A DNA stretch of 64,000 bases from Nyssa sinensis (GCA_008638375.1 CM018035.1:25036807-25100806); one strand, 5' to 3'. Shown: positions 10,572 through 22,445, counted from the first letter of the stretch. Translations and numbers: made by a program. Notes: a model not told the origin generated them from the letters alone.

Positions 10572-11603
10572 CATGGTTTTAAATTGCGGTATCGGGACAC
10601 ATAACCGTCGCGATAGCGGTGTAATAATACCGAGAGTATTGGTTGATACGTAACGGGAATCGGGAGCCGCATCCGTGAATTTTTTTAAATCACTAGAAAA
10701 TCTCTTAAAAGTTACTGATATGCATGGTTTTATTCCAATTTATTACTTTTTAATGTTTTTAATTATTTTTAGTCATTTTTATAACTCCTATGAAAAAAAT
10801 TACTTATTGTATAGGACTTTACATTGGTTTTATATCAAAGTAAGAAGAAAATACAATCTATTATGACTGACTATAACAACTAATAATTAAAAATGGAACT
10901 CTAAGTAATTTCAGCAAATATAAAAAAATAAAATAAAACATAGACAAAGAATACATTGTAAGTGAATATTAATTGTTAACTAATGGACTTAAAACCGAAT
11001 AAACACATAATTTAGAAAAAATAACAAAAAATATAAATGTGATTAATCATATTACAATACTTGAGTTTTCTACCACCAACAAAAAAAAAAAACTCAAGAT
11101 ACCTTTATATGATTTTAGAGCAAAAATATTAAGACAAAAACAAAAGTAGCAAATAAATAATTTTTACAATTAGAATTATTATTTTTTTGGTAGAAGTAAC
11201 CTAGGCCCTAGTGATAACATTCATTTATTTTTAAGCAACATTTACTAAATCTAATAAGATAAAATTTTACTTTTAAATTTGTAGTAATAAATAATTTGAT
11301 ATAATTCCAGGACTTAACTAAACACTTTGAAAATATCCATAAGTCCAAATCTTGTGTTTGATAAATTTAAATCATTAGATCTATGACCAAAAATGAGATT
11401 TTAGCCCTTAGAATAGAGAAAAAGAGCAAAATGTGCCATTATTGTTACGTATCGGCCAATACCATTACACATCGGTCTGTAACGGTCATTACGTAACGGT
11501 ATCGGTCATTACGCCTATGAATTTTTTACACACCGATATATCCGTGTGTAACGGTATCGGAGGGTTCAAAACAGGTTACGTATCGACCGATATTTAATAC
11601 CAC
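10572..11603. mobile_element. Non-autonomous Mutator-like (MULE-type) element
   Basis: Ends read CATGGTTTTAAATTGCGGT and, inverted from the right, GTGGTATTAAATATCGGT; these are imperfect terminal inverted repeats with a shared (T/A)TTAAAT core and a CGGTATCG-rich sub-terminal region. A 9-bp direct duplication GGGTAGTAG flanks it exactly (10563-10571 and 11604-11612), the length expected for Mutator-like elements. The duplication sits in (GTA)-rich DNA, so part of the match could be chance. It has no transposase; the interior is AT-rich with several TAACGGT/ATCGGTC motifs. Confidence 0.7.
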
Positions 11604-11753
11604 GGGTAGTAGTCGCAGCAGCAGCAGCAGCAGCAACAGTAAAGAGGGTGTAGTAGTAGTAGTAGTAGAGAGTACCTAGGAGTGCGAGACAACTTTCTCT
11701 AAGGAAGTTGGCAAAATGGCCTCATAACTTTGGGAGTAGGGGTGCCTCCTCAC

Positions 11754-11930
11754 AAACTTTGATTCTAATAAACTACTGGTTTGCTACAAATAAAATAATT
11801 GAACTTATGCTTTACTTGACTGGATTTTGATTCAAAGGAAAACTTTGATTCCAATAAACTAACTACTTGTTTGGTACAAATATAATAATTGAACTTAATG
11901 CTTTACTTGATTGAATTTTGACTCAAAGGA
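11754..11930. repeat. Tandem duplication of about 86 bp
   Basis: Two adjacent copies beginning AAACTTTGATTC and ending TCAAAGGA (about 11754-11838 and 11840-11930), with only a few substitutions and small indels between them. Confidence 0.85.
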
Positions 11931-12110
11931 AAGAAAGCATGGAGCTGAAATAACTCACTTAGAGCGCCTTTTAAAGGATTACATGGTACGATCAGATTGA
12001 ATAAGCCCTCCTACTACTAGTAATAGTGGGATAGTAAAGAGGGTCTAGTAGTAGCAGTAGGACTTGTAGCAGAAAATAAAGAGGGTAGCTTAGATAAAGA
12101 TGGTAACTTT

Positions 12111-12927
12111 CAATGACATAACTATCATCAATTCACCCCCTTTCGTTTTTGAAATAACGCTCAACATACCCTCCTGACCAACAGGGGGAAAAATTAGAAG
12201 GAAAAATAAAAAAACACTTGTAAAAGCTTTTCGGTAGGTGTGATTGTGATGTATATGTATGCTTCGATCGATGAAATAAGTATGCTATCCTACTTCTGAT
12301 TTTTCACTAGTAAGTACACAACACATATATAGGGTCCCAAGCAATCATTTTATTGTCTATTTTGAAAATGACCTCCACAAGAAAATGAAAAGGTCAGTCT
12401 ATCATTCTTTTCGATGTACATTTTTTTCTTCATTTTACTGATCTTTTTCTTTAATCATTCATACTTTATGTATTTGCATGGATGACAGAGGAGGTTCAAG
12501 GTCACATAAGAGTTTTGGAACCAGGATTAGTGGGCAGGGTGCAGGATATAGCATAACCCAAGTTTTGCATTTTGGGAGGTCATAGGGCTCTTCATTGGAT
12601 CTAAATTTTCCTGAATTATTAAATGACAGAAGGATGACTTCTTCTCATGTATTAAATTGTTTGGTCTAGTTGTCCATAACTACAACTAGTCGCCATAATC
12701 GGTTGTTTGAGATTTTCCCAAAAGGATAATACACCACAACATACTTCTAAGTTTCCTTCTTGAACTTTCGGACTTTCTGGCCAAATTTCAAGAAAAAACA
12801 ATGCCATTAAACATAGAGAGAAGCAAAATTATGCATCATTTGGCTTAGTAGCTAAAGCATTCTCCCCTTCATCCAATGATCCACTAAGCAACCAATTTGG
12901 ATTTATTGCAGCAAAAGTTTAAGAAAT
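12111..12927. other. No gene recognised
   Basis: AT-rich DNA with no supported coding frame. It lies where the gag zinc-knuckle region of the gypsy element would be expected, but I see no such motif. Confidence 0.4.
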
Positions 12928-13720
12928 ATGCATAAAGAAACATACCTTTTTCTTGGGTTTATTGTATCTGTGTCAGGCATAGTAGCCGACCTTGAATGTA
13001 GTCAAGTTTGCAAGGTTGTCATTGATGGAGGCAGTACCATGAATGTAGCCTCCAAAGCTGGCGTATCTAAGATGAAGCTTAAGGTCGAGCCGCACCCTCA
13101 TCCATATAGGGTAGTGTGGGTAGATAAGACTTCCTTACCAGTTTTCTGAGAGGTGTTTAGTGCCTATCCAAATAGGTGATTATTCTGATGAGATCTAGTG
13201 TGATGTGTTACCAATGGATGTGGCCCATGTTCTCCTTGGTCGTCCTTGGCTCTATGATCTAGATGTGACACACCATTTTCGAGAGAACACCTATGTGTTC
13301 AAATACAAAGGTAGGTCTATCAAGTTGGTACCCACCAAGCCTAAGCCTTCTGAGAAAGAGAATAATGCCAAACCTAGAAATCTTTCTCAACCTTCCAATA
13401 AGAAGCCCCTCCACCTTTTAACCCCCAAAGAATTTGAAAAGGAAGGTAGAAAATCTGATGTGGTTCTAGCTTTAGTGGCTAAGGAGATTCTTCTGGTTTC
13501 AGTAGCAAAGGTAACTGATCTTCCATCAGAGGTCACTAAGCTACTAAAAGAGTTTAAGGATGTGACACTAGAAGAACTACCTGATGAATTGCCACCGATG
13601 AGAGATATTCAGCATGCTATAGACTTAGTTCCAAGATCACAGTTACCAAATTTGCCACATTATCTTATGAATCCTAGTGAGAGTGCTGAATTGTAGCGGT
13701 AGATAGAAAGACTCTTGTAG
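12928..13720 (+). pseudogene. Ty3/gypsy aspartic protease and connection region
   Basis: KVVIDGGSTMNVAS (about 13014-13055) is the protease core of plant chromoviruses, with the D(G)GS triad region. It continues with LKVEPHPHPYRV and, after a frame break near 13150-13205, LLGRPWLYDLDV. From 13205 to 13696 the frame is open into the RT lead-in (LPDELPPMRDIQHAIDLVP). In-frame TAG codons follow at 13694, 13700 and 13718. The first ~15 codons of the opening frame (12947-12992) are a displaced copy of an RT segment at 14216-14261 rather than gag. Confidence 0.8.
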
Positions 13721-14729
13721 AAAGGCTTTATTCGCCATAGTTTGAGTCCATGTGTTGTTCCCGCCCTTTTAACCCCTAAGAAAGATGGCTCTTGGAGAAT
13801 GTGTTGATAGTCGTGCCATCAATAAGATCATCGTCAAATATAGGTTTCCCATACCTCGTCTTGACGACATGTGAGACTTGATGGCAGGCTCACAATGGTT
13901 CTCCAAAATTGACCTGCGTAGTGGGTATCATTAGATTAGGCTCAGACATGGAGATGAGTGGAGTATTGCCTTTAAGACACATGATGGGTTGTTTGAGTGG
14001 CTAGTTATGCCTTTTGGCTTGTCCAATGCAACTAGTACCTTCATGAGGGTTATGAATCAGGTGTTACGCCCATTCATTTACTTTGATGATATCCTGATCT
14101 ATAGTAGGTCTAAGAAAGATCACTTAGAACATCTTCGTCAGGTTGTTGAGGTTCTGAGAATTGAGAAGTTATATGCTAACCTCAAGAAGTGTACTTTCAT
14201 GTAGACTGAGGTGATCTTTCTTGGGTTTATTGTATCTGTGTCAGGCATAGTAGCTGACCCTAAGAAAGTGAAAGCTATTAGAGACTGGCCTGAACCGGTA
14301 TCCATTTCTGAGGTTTGCATTTTCCATGGTTTAGCCACCTTCTATAGGCATTTTATTAAGGGTTTTAGTACCATTACGACTCCCATTACATATTGCATAA
14401 AGAAAGGGGAGTTTAATTGGACTAAGGTTGCTAGAAAAGCCTTCCTTGAGATTAAGGAGAAGATGACTGAGGCACCTGTATGGCAAAATCCTGACTTTTC
14501 TAAGGTCTTCGAAGTTGCTTGTGATGCGTCAAGTGTTGGCATAGGTGGAGTCCTTAGTCAAGAGGGTCATCCAATTGCGTTTTTTAGCGAGAAGCTCAAT
14601 GAGGCCAAACAGAAGTATTCTACTTATGAGAAGGAGAGGAGTTCTACGCTATTGTACAAACCCTTAGGCATTGAAGGTATTATTTGTTACCTTAGGAGTT
14701 CGTTCTTTTCACCGATCATTAGGCCTTAA
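13721..14729 (+). pseudogene. Ty3/gypsy reverse transcriptase and start of RNase H
   Basis: Blocks in order: GFIRHSLSPCVVPALL, a KKDGSWRM block, [42 protein letters not shown], the catalytic YFDDILIYS (about 14078-14104), then FLGFIVS and the RNase H start [14 protein letters not shown] with [11 protein letters not shown] gap of about six residues lies just before YFDD (FIYFDD instead of FI plus a hydrophobic strand). Stops at 13932 and 14202 are TAG. The element cannot encode an intact enzyme. Confidence 0.88.
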
Positions 14730-15988
14730 GGTACCTTCAACCCTAAAAGAAGTTGAGTACCAAGCATGCACAATGGGTTGAGTTTCTTCAGGAGTATACC
14801 TTTGTCCTTAATAATCGTGCGGTCACCGATAATAAACCAGCAGATGCCCTTAGTAGAGTTATTGCCGTCTTACAAACCATGAGTGTTCAGGTGATAGGAT
14901 TTGAGCGGCTTAAGGATGAATATCCTACTTGTCCCGATTTTGGGGTCATTTTTCAAGTGATTCATGATGGAAGCCAACATGCTTATGTTGATTTTGTGAT
15001 TAAGGATGGTTATCTATTGCTTGGATCTCGATAATGCATTCCACGTACCTCTCTTAGGGATTTTCTCATTTGGGAGTTACATGCTAGGGGTATAGCTGGA
15101 CATTTTGGTCAGGATAAGACCATCGCTCTGGCTAAAGATAGGTTTTATTGGCCATCACTTAAGAAAGATGTCACCCGTGTTGTGTCTCAGTGTTGTACTT
15201 ATTAGTTAGCTAAGACTAGGAAGCAAAACACTGGATTGTACACCTCTTTGCCTATTCCACACACACCTTGGAGAGATATTAGTATGGAATTTGTCCTAGG
15301 TTTGCCTAAGACCTCTAGGGGACATGATTCTATTTTAGTTGTTGTGGATAGGTTCTCGAAAATGGCCCACTTTGTCCCTTGTAGTAAGACTATAGATGCC
15401 TCTCATGTAGCCAAACTTGTCTTTAGGGAGATAGTTCGTCTACACGGTTTACCCACTTCCATTGAGTCTAATAGGGATGTCAAGTTCATGAGTTACTTTT
15501 GGAAGACACTATGGAGGCTCTTTGGGACACACTTGAAGTTTTCCTCTACTTTTCACCCCCAGACAGATGGTTAGACTGAGGTTGTTAATAGGAATCTAGG
15601 GGACTTGCTTAGATGTCTTGTGGGAGAGCGATCGGGTAATTGGGACTTGTTATTGCCTACTGCGGAGTATGCTTACAATGGTTCGGTTAATAGGTCCACT
15701 GGGAAGAGTCCTTTTGAGGTTGCTCATGGTTTTACCCCTCGTCGGCCTGTTGACCTTATTCCTTTACCTCCAGGCTCTCGTTCCTCTATTTCTGCTGATG
15801 ACTTTGCTCACCATATCTGTGACCTTCATGCCAATATTCGTCGCCAAATTGCATTAAGTAATGAAAATTATAAGCTTGCTGCAGATATTCACCGTAGTAA
15901 ACAAGAATTCAATGAAGGAGATTATGTCATGGTTCGTGTCCAACCTGCCCGTTTTCCCAAGAATTCCTTCAAGAAGTTGCATGCTTGA
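14730..15988 (+). pseudogene. Ty3/gypsy RNase H end and integrase
   Basis: NNRAVTDNKPADALSR marks the RNase H end. The H-H-C-C zinc region is present but decayed (ELHARGIAGHFGQDKT near 15075-15115). The core has [16 protein letters not shown], a second catalytic-type segment [12 protein letters not shown] and a third near 15572-15590. TAG codons occur at 15203 and 15572, and TGA at 15986. The frame between 15605 and 15988 (EYAYNGSVNRSTGKSPFEV) is intact. The integrase would insert the element's cDNA; here it is broken. Confidence 0.88.
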
Positions 15989-16521
15989 GCTATTGGACCT
16001 TTCGCATCCTTCGTAAGTTGGGCCCTAATGCATATTTACTTGACTTACCTTCGGATATGTCTATTAATCCAATTTTCATTATAGAGGACTTGTTTCCTTA
16101 TTGGGGTACCTTTGAGCCTCCTATATTGCCAGGTGTTTCTTCAAATAGTGCAGCTATTGCATCGGTGCCCGTGCCAATTCTTCCACCTCTTCCACCGCCG
16201 AGTGTGGATTGGATAGCCGATGTCCTTGATGGTTAGTTTGTTGCTTCACATCATAGCGGATATCGTCGTTTCCTTGTTCGTTGGATGGATCGACCTGCTA
16301 CAAAGGATGCCTGGATTACTCAGGATGAGTTCTGTCACATTGATTTGGCTTTATTGGAGCAGTACCTTCGCCATGACTCTCCGGAGGCGAGTTCTTCTCA
16401 GCCGGGGAGAATTGATGGGGATCCAGAGCAACTTAGTGATGGGCCCCAATGCCACACACGTGGAGGACTTATGTTTGGCGTAGACAGAGAATTTCCTAGT
16501 TTATTTATTTTATTTTATTGA
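15985..16521 (+). pseudogene. Chromodomain-like C-terminus of the gypsy integrase
   Basis: FRILRKLGPNAYLLDLP is the GPY/F-type module. After a Pro-rich stretch (PILPPLPPPSVDW) and a TAG at 16234, a second frame reads YRRFLVRWMDRPATKDAWIT and ends near FPSLFILFY. This resembles the degenerate chromodomain of plant chromoviruses, which guides insertion into certain chromatin. The 78-codon frame at 16285-16521 is part of it. Confidence 0.65.
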
Positions 16522-16760
16522 TATTTTATTATTTTAGACTTCTATCTTTCTTAGGTTTCTATTTGGATTATTCTTAGGATGTTTATTTAAAGCTTTACCA
16601 TTGTAAGTTGAAACTCAAATTATTATTGATATTGAATAAGAATTATCGTGAATTCTCTTCCCCCTCTTTCTTCCTCGTTTCTTCCCTTCTCTTTCTCTTC
16701 TCCTCCTAAATCACAAACATTTATAGTCACACTAAACAGGATTAATATAGCACATGGCAG
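16460..16760 (+). repeat. Probable 3' LTR of the gypsy element
   Basis: A purine-rich stretch (CACGTGGAGGACTT, about 16457) is followed by T-rich DNA with TATTTAAAGC near 16585-16594 and a CT-rich tail. This is the usual composition of a short chromovirus LTR. I could not find a matching 5' copy, so borders are uncertain. Confidence 0.4.
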
Positions 16761-17394
16761 GTTTACAGGCTAATCTATATCTTTTTTCCCTCAGGTAATT
16801 GGTTGTTTCGTTAGAAAGTTTAGGAAATCTATAGTGTAGTCTACAAATACCCCATTGGCATTGTTACCTGTCACCCTAAAGTATCCTGGGCATTCTCATG
16901 AGGTTGTTATATTGAACATGAACAAGTATCATTGAAATAAGATGCAGAAAAAGGTAATCTGCCATGATATTACTATTTCTTTATATATGCTAGTGGCTGG
17001 CTACACAACAGAGGTAGACCTCACATTGCCCATAAACCCCCCCAACCTGGATGAAGCTGGGATTTAATCTCAAGTTTTTGATAGAACTACATGGACACTT
17101 TATCAACTAGGCTAGCTTCTTCGGTCTGTTTAAATTGTATTGAGTAGATCAATACTCAAGACTGTCTAAACTTGCTGGCTATTATATCTGACTGGCTAAA
17201 TTCCTTGCGGTCGAGTTAGAAACTTGAACCCTAGAATTACAAGAGTTTATGGCAACTTTCTATTGATATTGAGAGACTTGGTTTACAATGCCTACTTCGG
17301 ATTGATTTTGAAGTGAGTTGCAGAATTCCAGTGAAGCAAAAATTTTCCGAGAATCCTCAACCTCCAAATTTGTGGTGAATATCAATATCATATA
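16761..17394. other. No gene recognised; contains a tRNA-like SINE trace
   Basis: AT-rich DNA. On the minus strand at 17056-17116, TAGCCTAGTTGATAAAG (A-box-like) precedes GAGATTAAATCCC (B-box-like), suggesting a decayed tRNA-derived SINE or a fragment of the LTR modules seen elsewhere in the window. Confidence 0.4.
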
Positions 17395-18440
17395 TTTACA
17401 TCTGTAGTTCCTAGGCTAGGACTTCTCTTCTGATACATAGTTTTCTAAGAATAGTGCTTCAAACCAAATTAGTATTTTCACACTTGAAAAAAGTGATATG
17501 GTTCACATTACATGTTAGGGGAAAAGGGAGACCAAAATTAACTTGGAATGAGATAGTTCAAAAAAAATAAAAATTGATAAGGTGTTGTTTAACTGACGGG
17601 GTGATGTTAAATGGAGCAGAACGGTAAGTTATGATAACCTACCCCTAATAGTTGAGACAAGGACTTTTTTTTTTTTTTTTTGAACAGCAAAAAAGAGAGG
17701 AGATCTTATTGATGAGAAAGAGAGTGCAGGGTATGCAACTCGACTACATCAATAAAAGCCTTGTCTTTGTTGAATTGAGTACACTCGAAGAAACATAAAT
17801 GATTGCCATTTTGCCAAAAATAGTAGTTCGGAAAAATGCTTAGTTGAGTTGCCAAAAACAGTCTTTTGATCTGTTTATAAATGTTTTCTCCACTAAAAGT
17901 TGTTGACATTTTAACATTTCCAATGAGTTCCAGGGGCCTCTAATTGAATTTAGCTGCTTAAAATTAGAATTTGGCATTGTTAGTAGGAGTCTCTGATATA
18001 GTAAAGCTGCTCAAGGTGTCTAGGCAATTCGATATCTCCAGTTCTCCTGGGAAGAGTTTGAAGGAGGGTGGTTTCCATTGATAACATTTTCCCCTTGGCC
18101 ATCTTTGGAAGTTTGTATGTACCTGATTCAAGTATGACTTTGTGCATTTGTACCATTTCCAAGACTTTTTATTCCCAAAAACTTGCTGAAATAATGTTCA
18201 GATTGTTCAATCATGGGATTCCTGGAGAGTTTAAGCAAAGCTTTCTAAGTCGAGTCATTCAGCAATATCTTTAACTTTCAGAAATGAGATAATGTGAGCA
18301 TGTTGCTTTATGTACCATTTTGTGCCATAAAATTCCTTTTTGAACATCATGACATGCATCCAAACTCGTGAATTGCAAAAAAGAAAAAAGGGAAAATGAA
18401 AGATCATGCAAAATTGAACTTAGGCAGAGTTTATCAATTC
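17395..18440 (-). mobile_element. L1-type LINE remnant 2
   Basis: This is a diverged copy of 3265-4260: blocks such as TCCATTGATAACAT (18075 and 3618) and GCAGAGTTTAT (18423 and 4248) occur in the same order. On the minus strand the ORF2-type segment VILESGTYKLPKMAKGKML parallels ERIIPESGILENA of the other copy. No long intact frame remains. Confidence 0.5.
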
Positions 18441-18490
18441 CAGTGGAGCCCAATCTCAGCTCGGCTTGGCTCAGCTCAGCTCAGGTCTAA

Positions 18491-18586
18491 TGGGGCTAGC
18501 CCAATGCACTAGGCTCTCATCATTGAAGGTTCTAAGAGGGTTAGATGTATGCAGCCTTACCTCAATGAGGAGAGAGGCTGTTTCAG
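18491..18586 (-). mobile_element. 3' half of an Au-type SINE
   Basis: TAGATGTATGCAGCCTTACC followed by AGAGAGGCTGTTTCAGG is the reverse complement of the conserved middle of plant Au SINEs; AGCCCAATGCACTAGGCTCT to the left matches their 3' end. The tRNA-derived head is missing. Confidence 0.65.
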
Positions 18587-19746
18587 GCAAATGTGTTTGA
18601 TATGTCTATTGTTATTTCCCGTGGACTCTCGTGGATGAATCAAACATTCTTTGTGGGGACTCTTTTAATTGAAGGTTTGTAATGTTTCTTTTCTAAGATA
18701 ATGTTCACCTGGAATTGTCAAATTCTTTTGGGTGTAACACAAATTAAATCATGCCTTGGACTTGATATTTTTTGTTCGAGCTTCCATGAATGCACTGCAA
18801 ATTATTCTGATAATTCTTTTTCTCTGGAGATAATTCTGATAACAATTGATGTATCTCACGTTGTCACCTGCCACAACCTGATTTGTAGACTGCAGGTTTT
18901 GCGCCTACTACACTAAACCACATCATGTTAGAAGTCTCTCCCTTCTATGAATAGGAGCATCAACACAACTGCTTGTAGCTGCTTCACTAAGCTTAGAAAA
19001 CCAATATGCTTCATCCACGCTGCATAAAATAGGCTAGATAACTTTGTCTTCAATTACGAATTTGACATCATTGCTTATGAGTCTCTTAACTGGTCCTGTG
19101 CTTCTTGTACTCCATTATAGCTAAAGCCTAGAGGGCTGCTAGAAACCTCTTTGTATACTTGCAAATCTTTATTTTTGTCTTGAATTCAAAAATATTAAGA
19201 AAATACCTTGTTTGTGATGACCCACTCTCCCTTGTTTGTTTTCTCTGTTGCTCCTCTTATGTATCTGTTGATGTTCTGTTGGGAGGATCATGCAATTGGA
19301 GGAACCACTATTTTGAAAATTAATGATTGGTAACCGGCCTCCATTCTGCTAACTGCTACGAGTGTTGGAAAATTAAGTATATCTCCTGCACTGGAATCCA
19401 GTAGCAATAGCAAATTCATGGAAGAAGTGGCAACGGGATTTGATGGTGGATAGGAATTCAATTGAACCAAACACAGGGAAAAGTGAGGCAGAAAAGTGGC
19501 ATGGCATGGGTGGATCTTTCAATGTGTTCACAAATGATTGAATGTCCTATTAGAATTATGTGTGGCAATAGATATATGCCTTCCTATATTATGTACTTCT
19601 TAGTGTTATTTTGCTTAGCAAAAACCTTGATGCTGAAGTTTTGATCTTCAGATGAATAAATTTAATCATTCAGTGCTCTTCAATACACTCAATGATTTAA
19701 TACTTACAATTTTGGCTAGCATTTTCTGCAACTATACTTACCCCAA

Positions 19747-19788
<42 letters not shown>

Positions 19789-20599
19789 AACTATGTTAAT
19801 GTATGTGTAGGAGGGTTCCATGTTCAGAACCATATGAATGGATTTCAAATGAGAAAATTTTGGAAGAACAAATGGGCATTGCAAAAGTTTTAATCCTGAT
19901 TACCTTTTTTTTTTTTTATTGTGCAAGTTATAAATAGGCAAGGGATGACTTTATTGAGGGGATTCAACAAGGTTTTACAGAGAAGGATTAAGAATGAGAG
20001 AATTAAGAGGTTCTGCTGCACTACCTATTTCTATTATAGAAAGAATCGCAGACTCACCATTAGTGATGTAGAACAAGTGGTCGAAGACTTCTTAAAGTAG
20101 TGAGAACGCAAACATTCCAAATTAAAATCAATTTCTAAGTGAAAATAGTCACTGCCACACACCCATATCCAAAATCAACCTACTATGATCCGAGTCAGCC
20201 AAACAAACCAGAATTGGGGTAAGGTTTTAGCTTTTTAAGCCAAATTCCTTGGTTTAGGCCTCAACTAGATTTTTTTTTACTATTTTTAGTAAGTTTTAGA
20301 TTTGCAATTACTTTGTCTAGGAAACCCCGAATTGGATTCTGTTTGCAACTATGTTTTCCTTATTTGATTTAGTTTCAAATTCTTGAAAAAGTCCCAATTT
20401 TATTTATTCTAAGTTTCTCTATTTTTGAGATTTTATGTAAAACAATCTTTATTTTTCAGATTATCAATAATATTTTAGTTTTGAAATTTGAGAGTCTCTC
20501 TTTGTGGGTGAAGAGTACCCTTGTTTCTTGGTTTTTGAGAAATTTGACGTGTTTGATTCTCATTCACGTTTTCGTGTAACCAGTTTTCATTTCTGACGT
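18587..20599. other. No gene recognised
   Basis: Contains a (TA)n run at 19755-19786 and T-rich, LTR-like DNA at about 20270-20600. A segment at about 19290-19520 has short plus-strand frames (for example EEVATGFDGG and EAEKWHGMGGSF) that could be exon debris of an unknown gene; I cannot name it. Confidence 0.4.
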
Positions 20600-21250
20600 C
20601 TTCAAGCATCTTTTGCTTCTCTGCCCATGGACCGTGTATGTGTAATATGGGATCCAGTTGCAGCTGAGTGGTTTCTGATTAGAGCATTACTAGATTTGAT
20701 GTTTGGCTACTGGATCACAAGGATTCTGAGCACTCTGAATATCCATCGACTCTTCTTCTATGTTTGTGTTGGTTTATATGGAAAGCCAGAAATGATAATC
20801 AATTCAATAAGAATGCTCTCAATACCAATGATATTATTATCTAAGCTTCAAAATTGGTTGCTGAATTATTTAATATTCCCGCTAATCCTTTGCCTGCTAA
20901 TCTTGCTCCGACTCATTATTCTCTCTGATTCAATTTGGACTCCTTCAGAATATAGAAGGGTTAAAATCAATACAGATGCTGACTCTATTCATGAAGTAAA
21001 TTCAACAGCTAGCGGAATTGTTTTCCGTAATCATAAAGAGGAGTTGCTTGAATGCTGCAGCATTGTACTGGCACACTGATGACGCTGGCTAACAAGTTTC
21101 AATATCATTCCCTGAGCATATTATAGATTAGTTAAGCAAGATATATTGTGGAAGAGAAGCCGCCGCAGTCATTGTTGCTTACAAACTGACTAAAAAATTG
21201 GGTGATTCCCTAGTTGGAGTAAGGTTTTTGTTCACAGGTGTTTTATTTTA
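20600..21250 (+). pseudogene. LINE C-terminal RNase H-like (RVT_3) remnant
   Basis: The 150-codon frame at 20627-21079 ends with WTPSEYRRVKINTDADSIHE and then ASGIVFRNHKEELLEC, the pattern W.P......K.NTD(G)....GA..G.V.R...G at the start of the RNase H-like domain in plant LINE polyproteins. After 21079 related residues continue in other frames. The first part of the frame is hydrophobic and looks out of frame. The catalytic first Asp is kept (NTD), but the domain is truncated. Confidence 0.55.
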
Positions 21251-22445
21251 TCACTGAACTTCCGTTTTCCCATCAAAGGTAGCTTTGGTGCAGCAATTGC
21301 TGGACTTTGAGAGGTTCTAAACGTAACTAATGAAACTGTTCATGGCTTTTGCCTTAGTTTGTGCCAAGACATTCATGTTGATGTATAACTTACGGTCAAA
21401 AGACTAGAAAGTGTTGTTAAGTTAGGACTGCGTTCCACTTCCAGATTGTCTATCTTGTCAATTCCATCCAGAGTCTCTTCTGACAAAACAAAGTTTGGTG
21501 CCCAATTTTGTAAAAAGCTATCACACAGACCCCTCCAGGTTCCTCCCATTCTGTGAACACAGACCTTCAAATTATCCAGGTAACAGCTCAAACTCATTCA
21601 AATTTTCATAGAACCTGCAAGCCCAAGAATCTCTGGACTTCTTGATCAAACACACCCCTGTGCACACACACAAAAGGTTTCTCCAGCAGATACATGGCTT
21701 CTTTCCAAGGCATAAATTTTTCCATACAGCTATACACCTTGCAATCATGTGGCACGATTTGAGACTTCTTTAGTCAAAAGATGACTCTAATAAGTCAAGA
21801 TGGCACAACTATGATTACAAACATGAAAAAAATTATACCCACAAAATGAACCAAAACTCTCATGTTGACCATTTCCAGCAAAGCGCACGCATGGAGAGAG
21901 AGCATTTGTCAACTCACACATAGTAAAATGTATAATTATATATCTAAGGTATGTAGATAGTAGTTTTAATTTTAAGTACCCTAATATTAGTTAGAACAAG
22001 TACATGCTTCACAAGTTCTCATTCATAGATGAGCTCATACAAAGCATAGAGAGAGGTGAGGAAAACTTTTATCCTTGCCTGGCCTTCTAAGGTCATCCCT
22101 TTGAATATCTTGACACGTCTTGAATTAGAAATCCCAACTTTTTGGCACTTTAGATCTGAAAGGAACGAGCTAGGCTACTAGATGTTTCCCCAAGATTAAG
22201 TACCTTGGCCTCCAAATAAACAAAGTGAATAGCAACATGAAAGATTTTTGAAACAAAAATCCTGGAAATTTAATATATAATTTATTTCCCATGAAGTCAC
22301 ATTTTCTTCTCTTTCGGATTCTCCATTTCAAGTCTCTGCTTTACCCCATGGAAAGGAACAACAGTCGTGCACTCAGAGTTGAAGTTGATGTAAGGGAAGA
22401 ATTTTAGTGAATGCATGACATGAGCACAAAATAACAGCCTCCAAA
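21251..22445. other. Intergenic, nothing recognised
   Basis: AT-rich DNA between the LINE remnant and the dsRNA-binding gene; its right part is probably the 3' UTR of that minus-strand gene. A 74-codon minus frame at 21373-21597 shows no known motif. Confidence 0.4.

Larger units (their letters stand above)
10333..12110 (+). repeat. AGT/AGC-rich low-complexity region, possible gypsy gag Ser-rich linker
   Basis: Between about 10450 and 10571, again 11604-11680 and again 12015-12110, the DNA is an imperfect (AGT)n/(AGC)n repeat with blocks such as AGTAAAGAGG. In one frame it reads mostly Ser with Lys, Glu and Gly, which would suit the hydrophilic linker between gag core and zinc knuckle of a gypsy element. 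The Mutator-like element at 10572-11603 interrupts it. Confidence 0.45.

Noticed and set aside
16220..16483. 87-codon plus frame in the gypsy tail
   Set aside because: It is out of frame with the chromodomain-like reading at 16285-16521.
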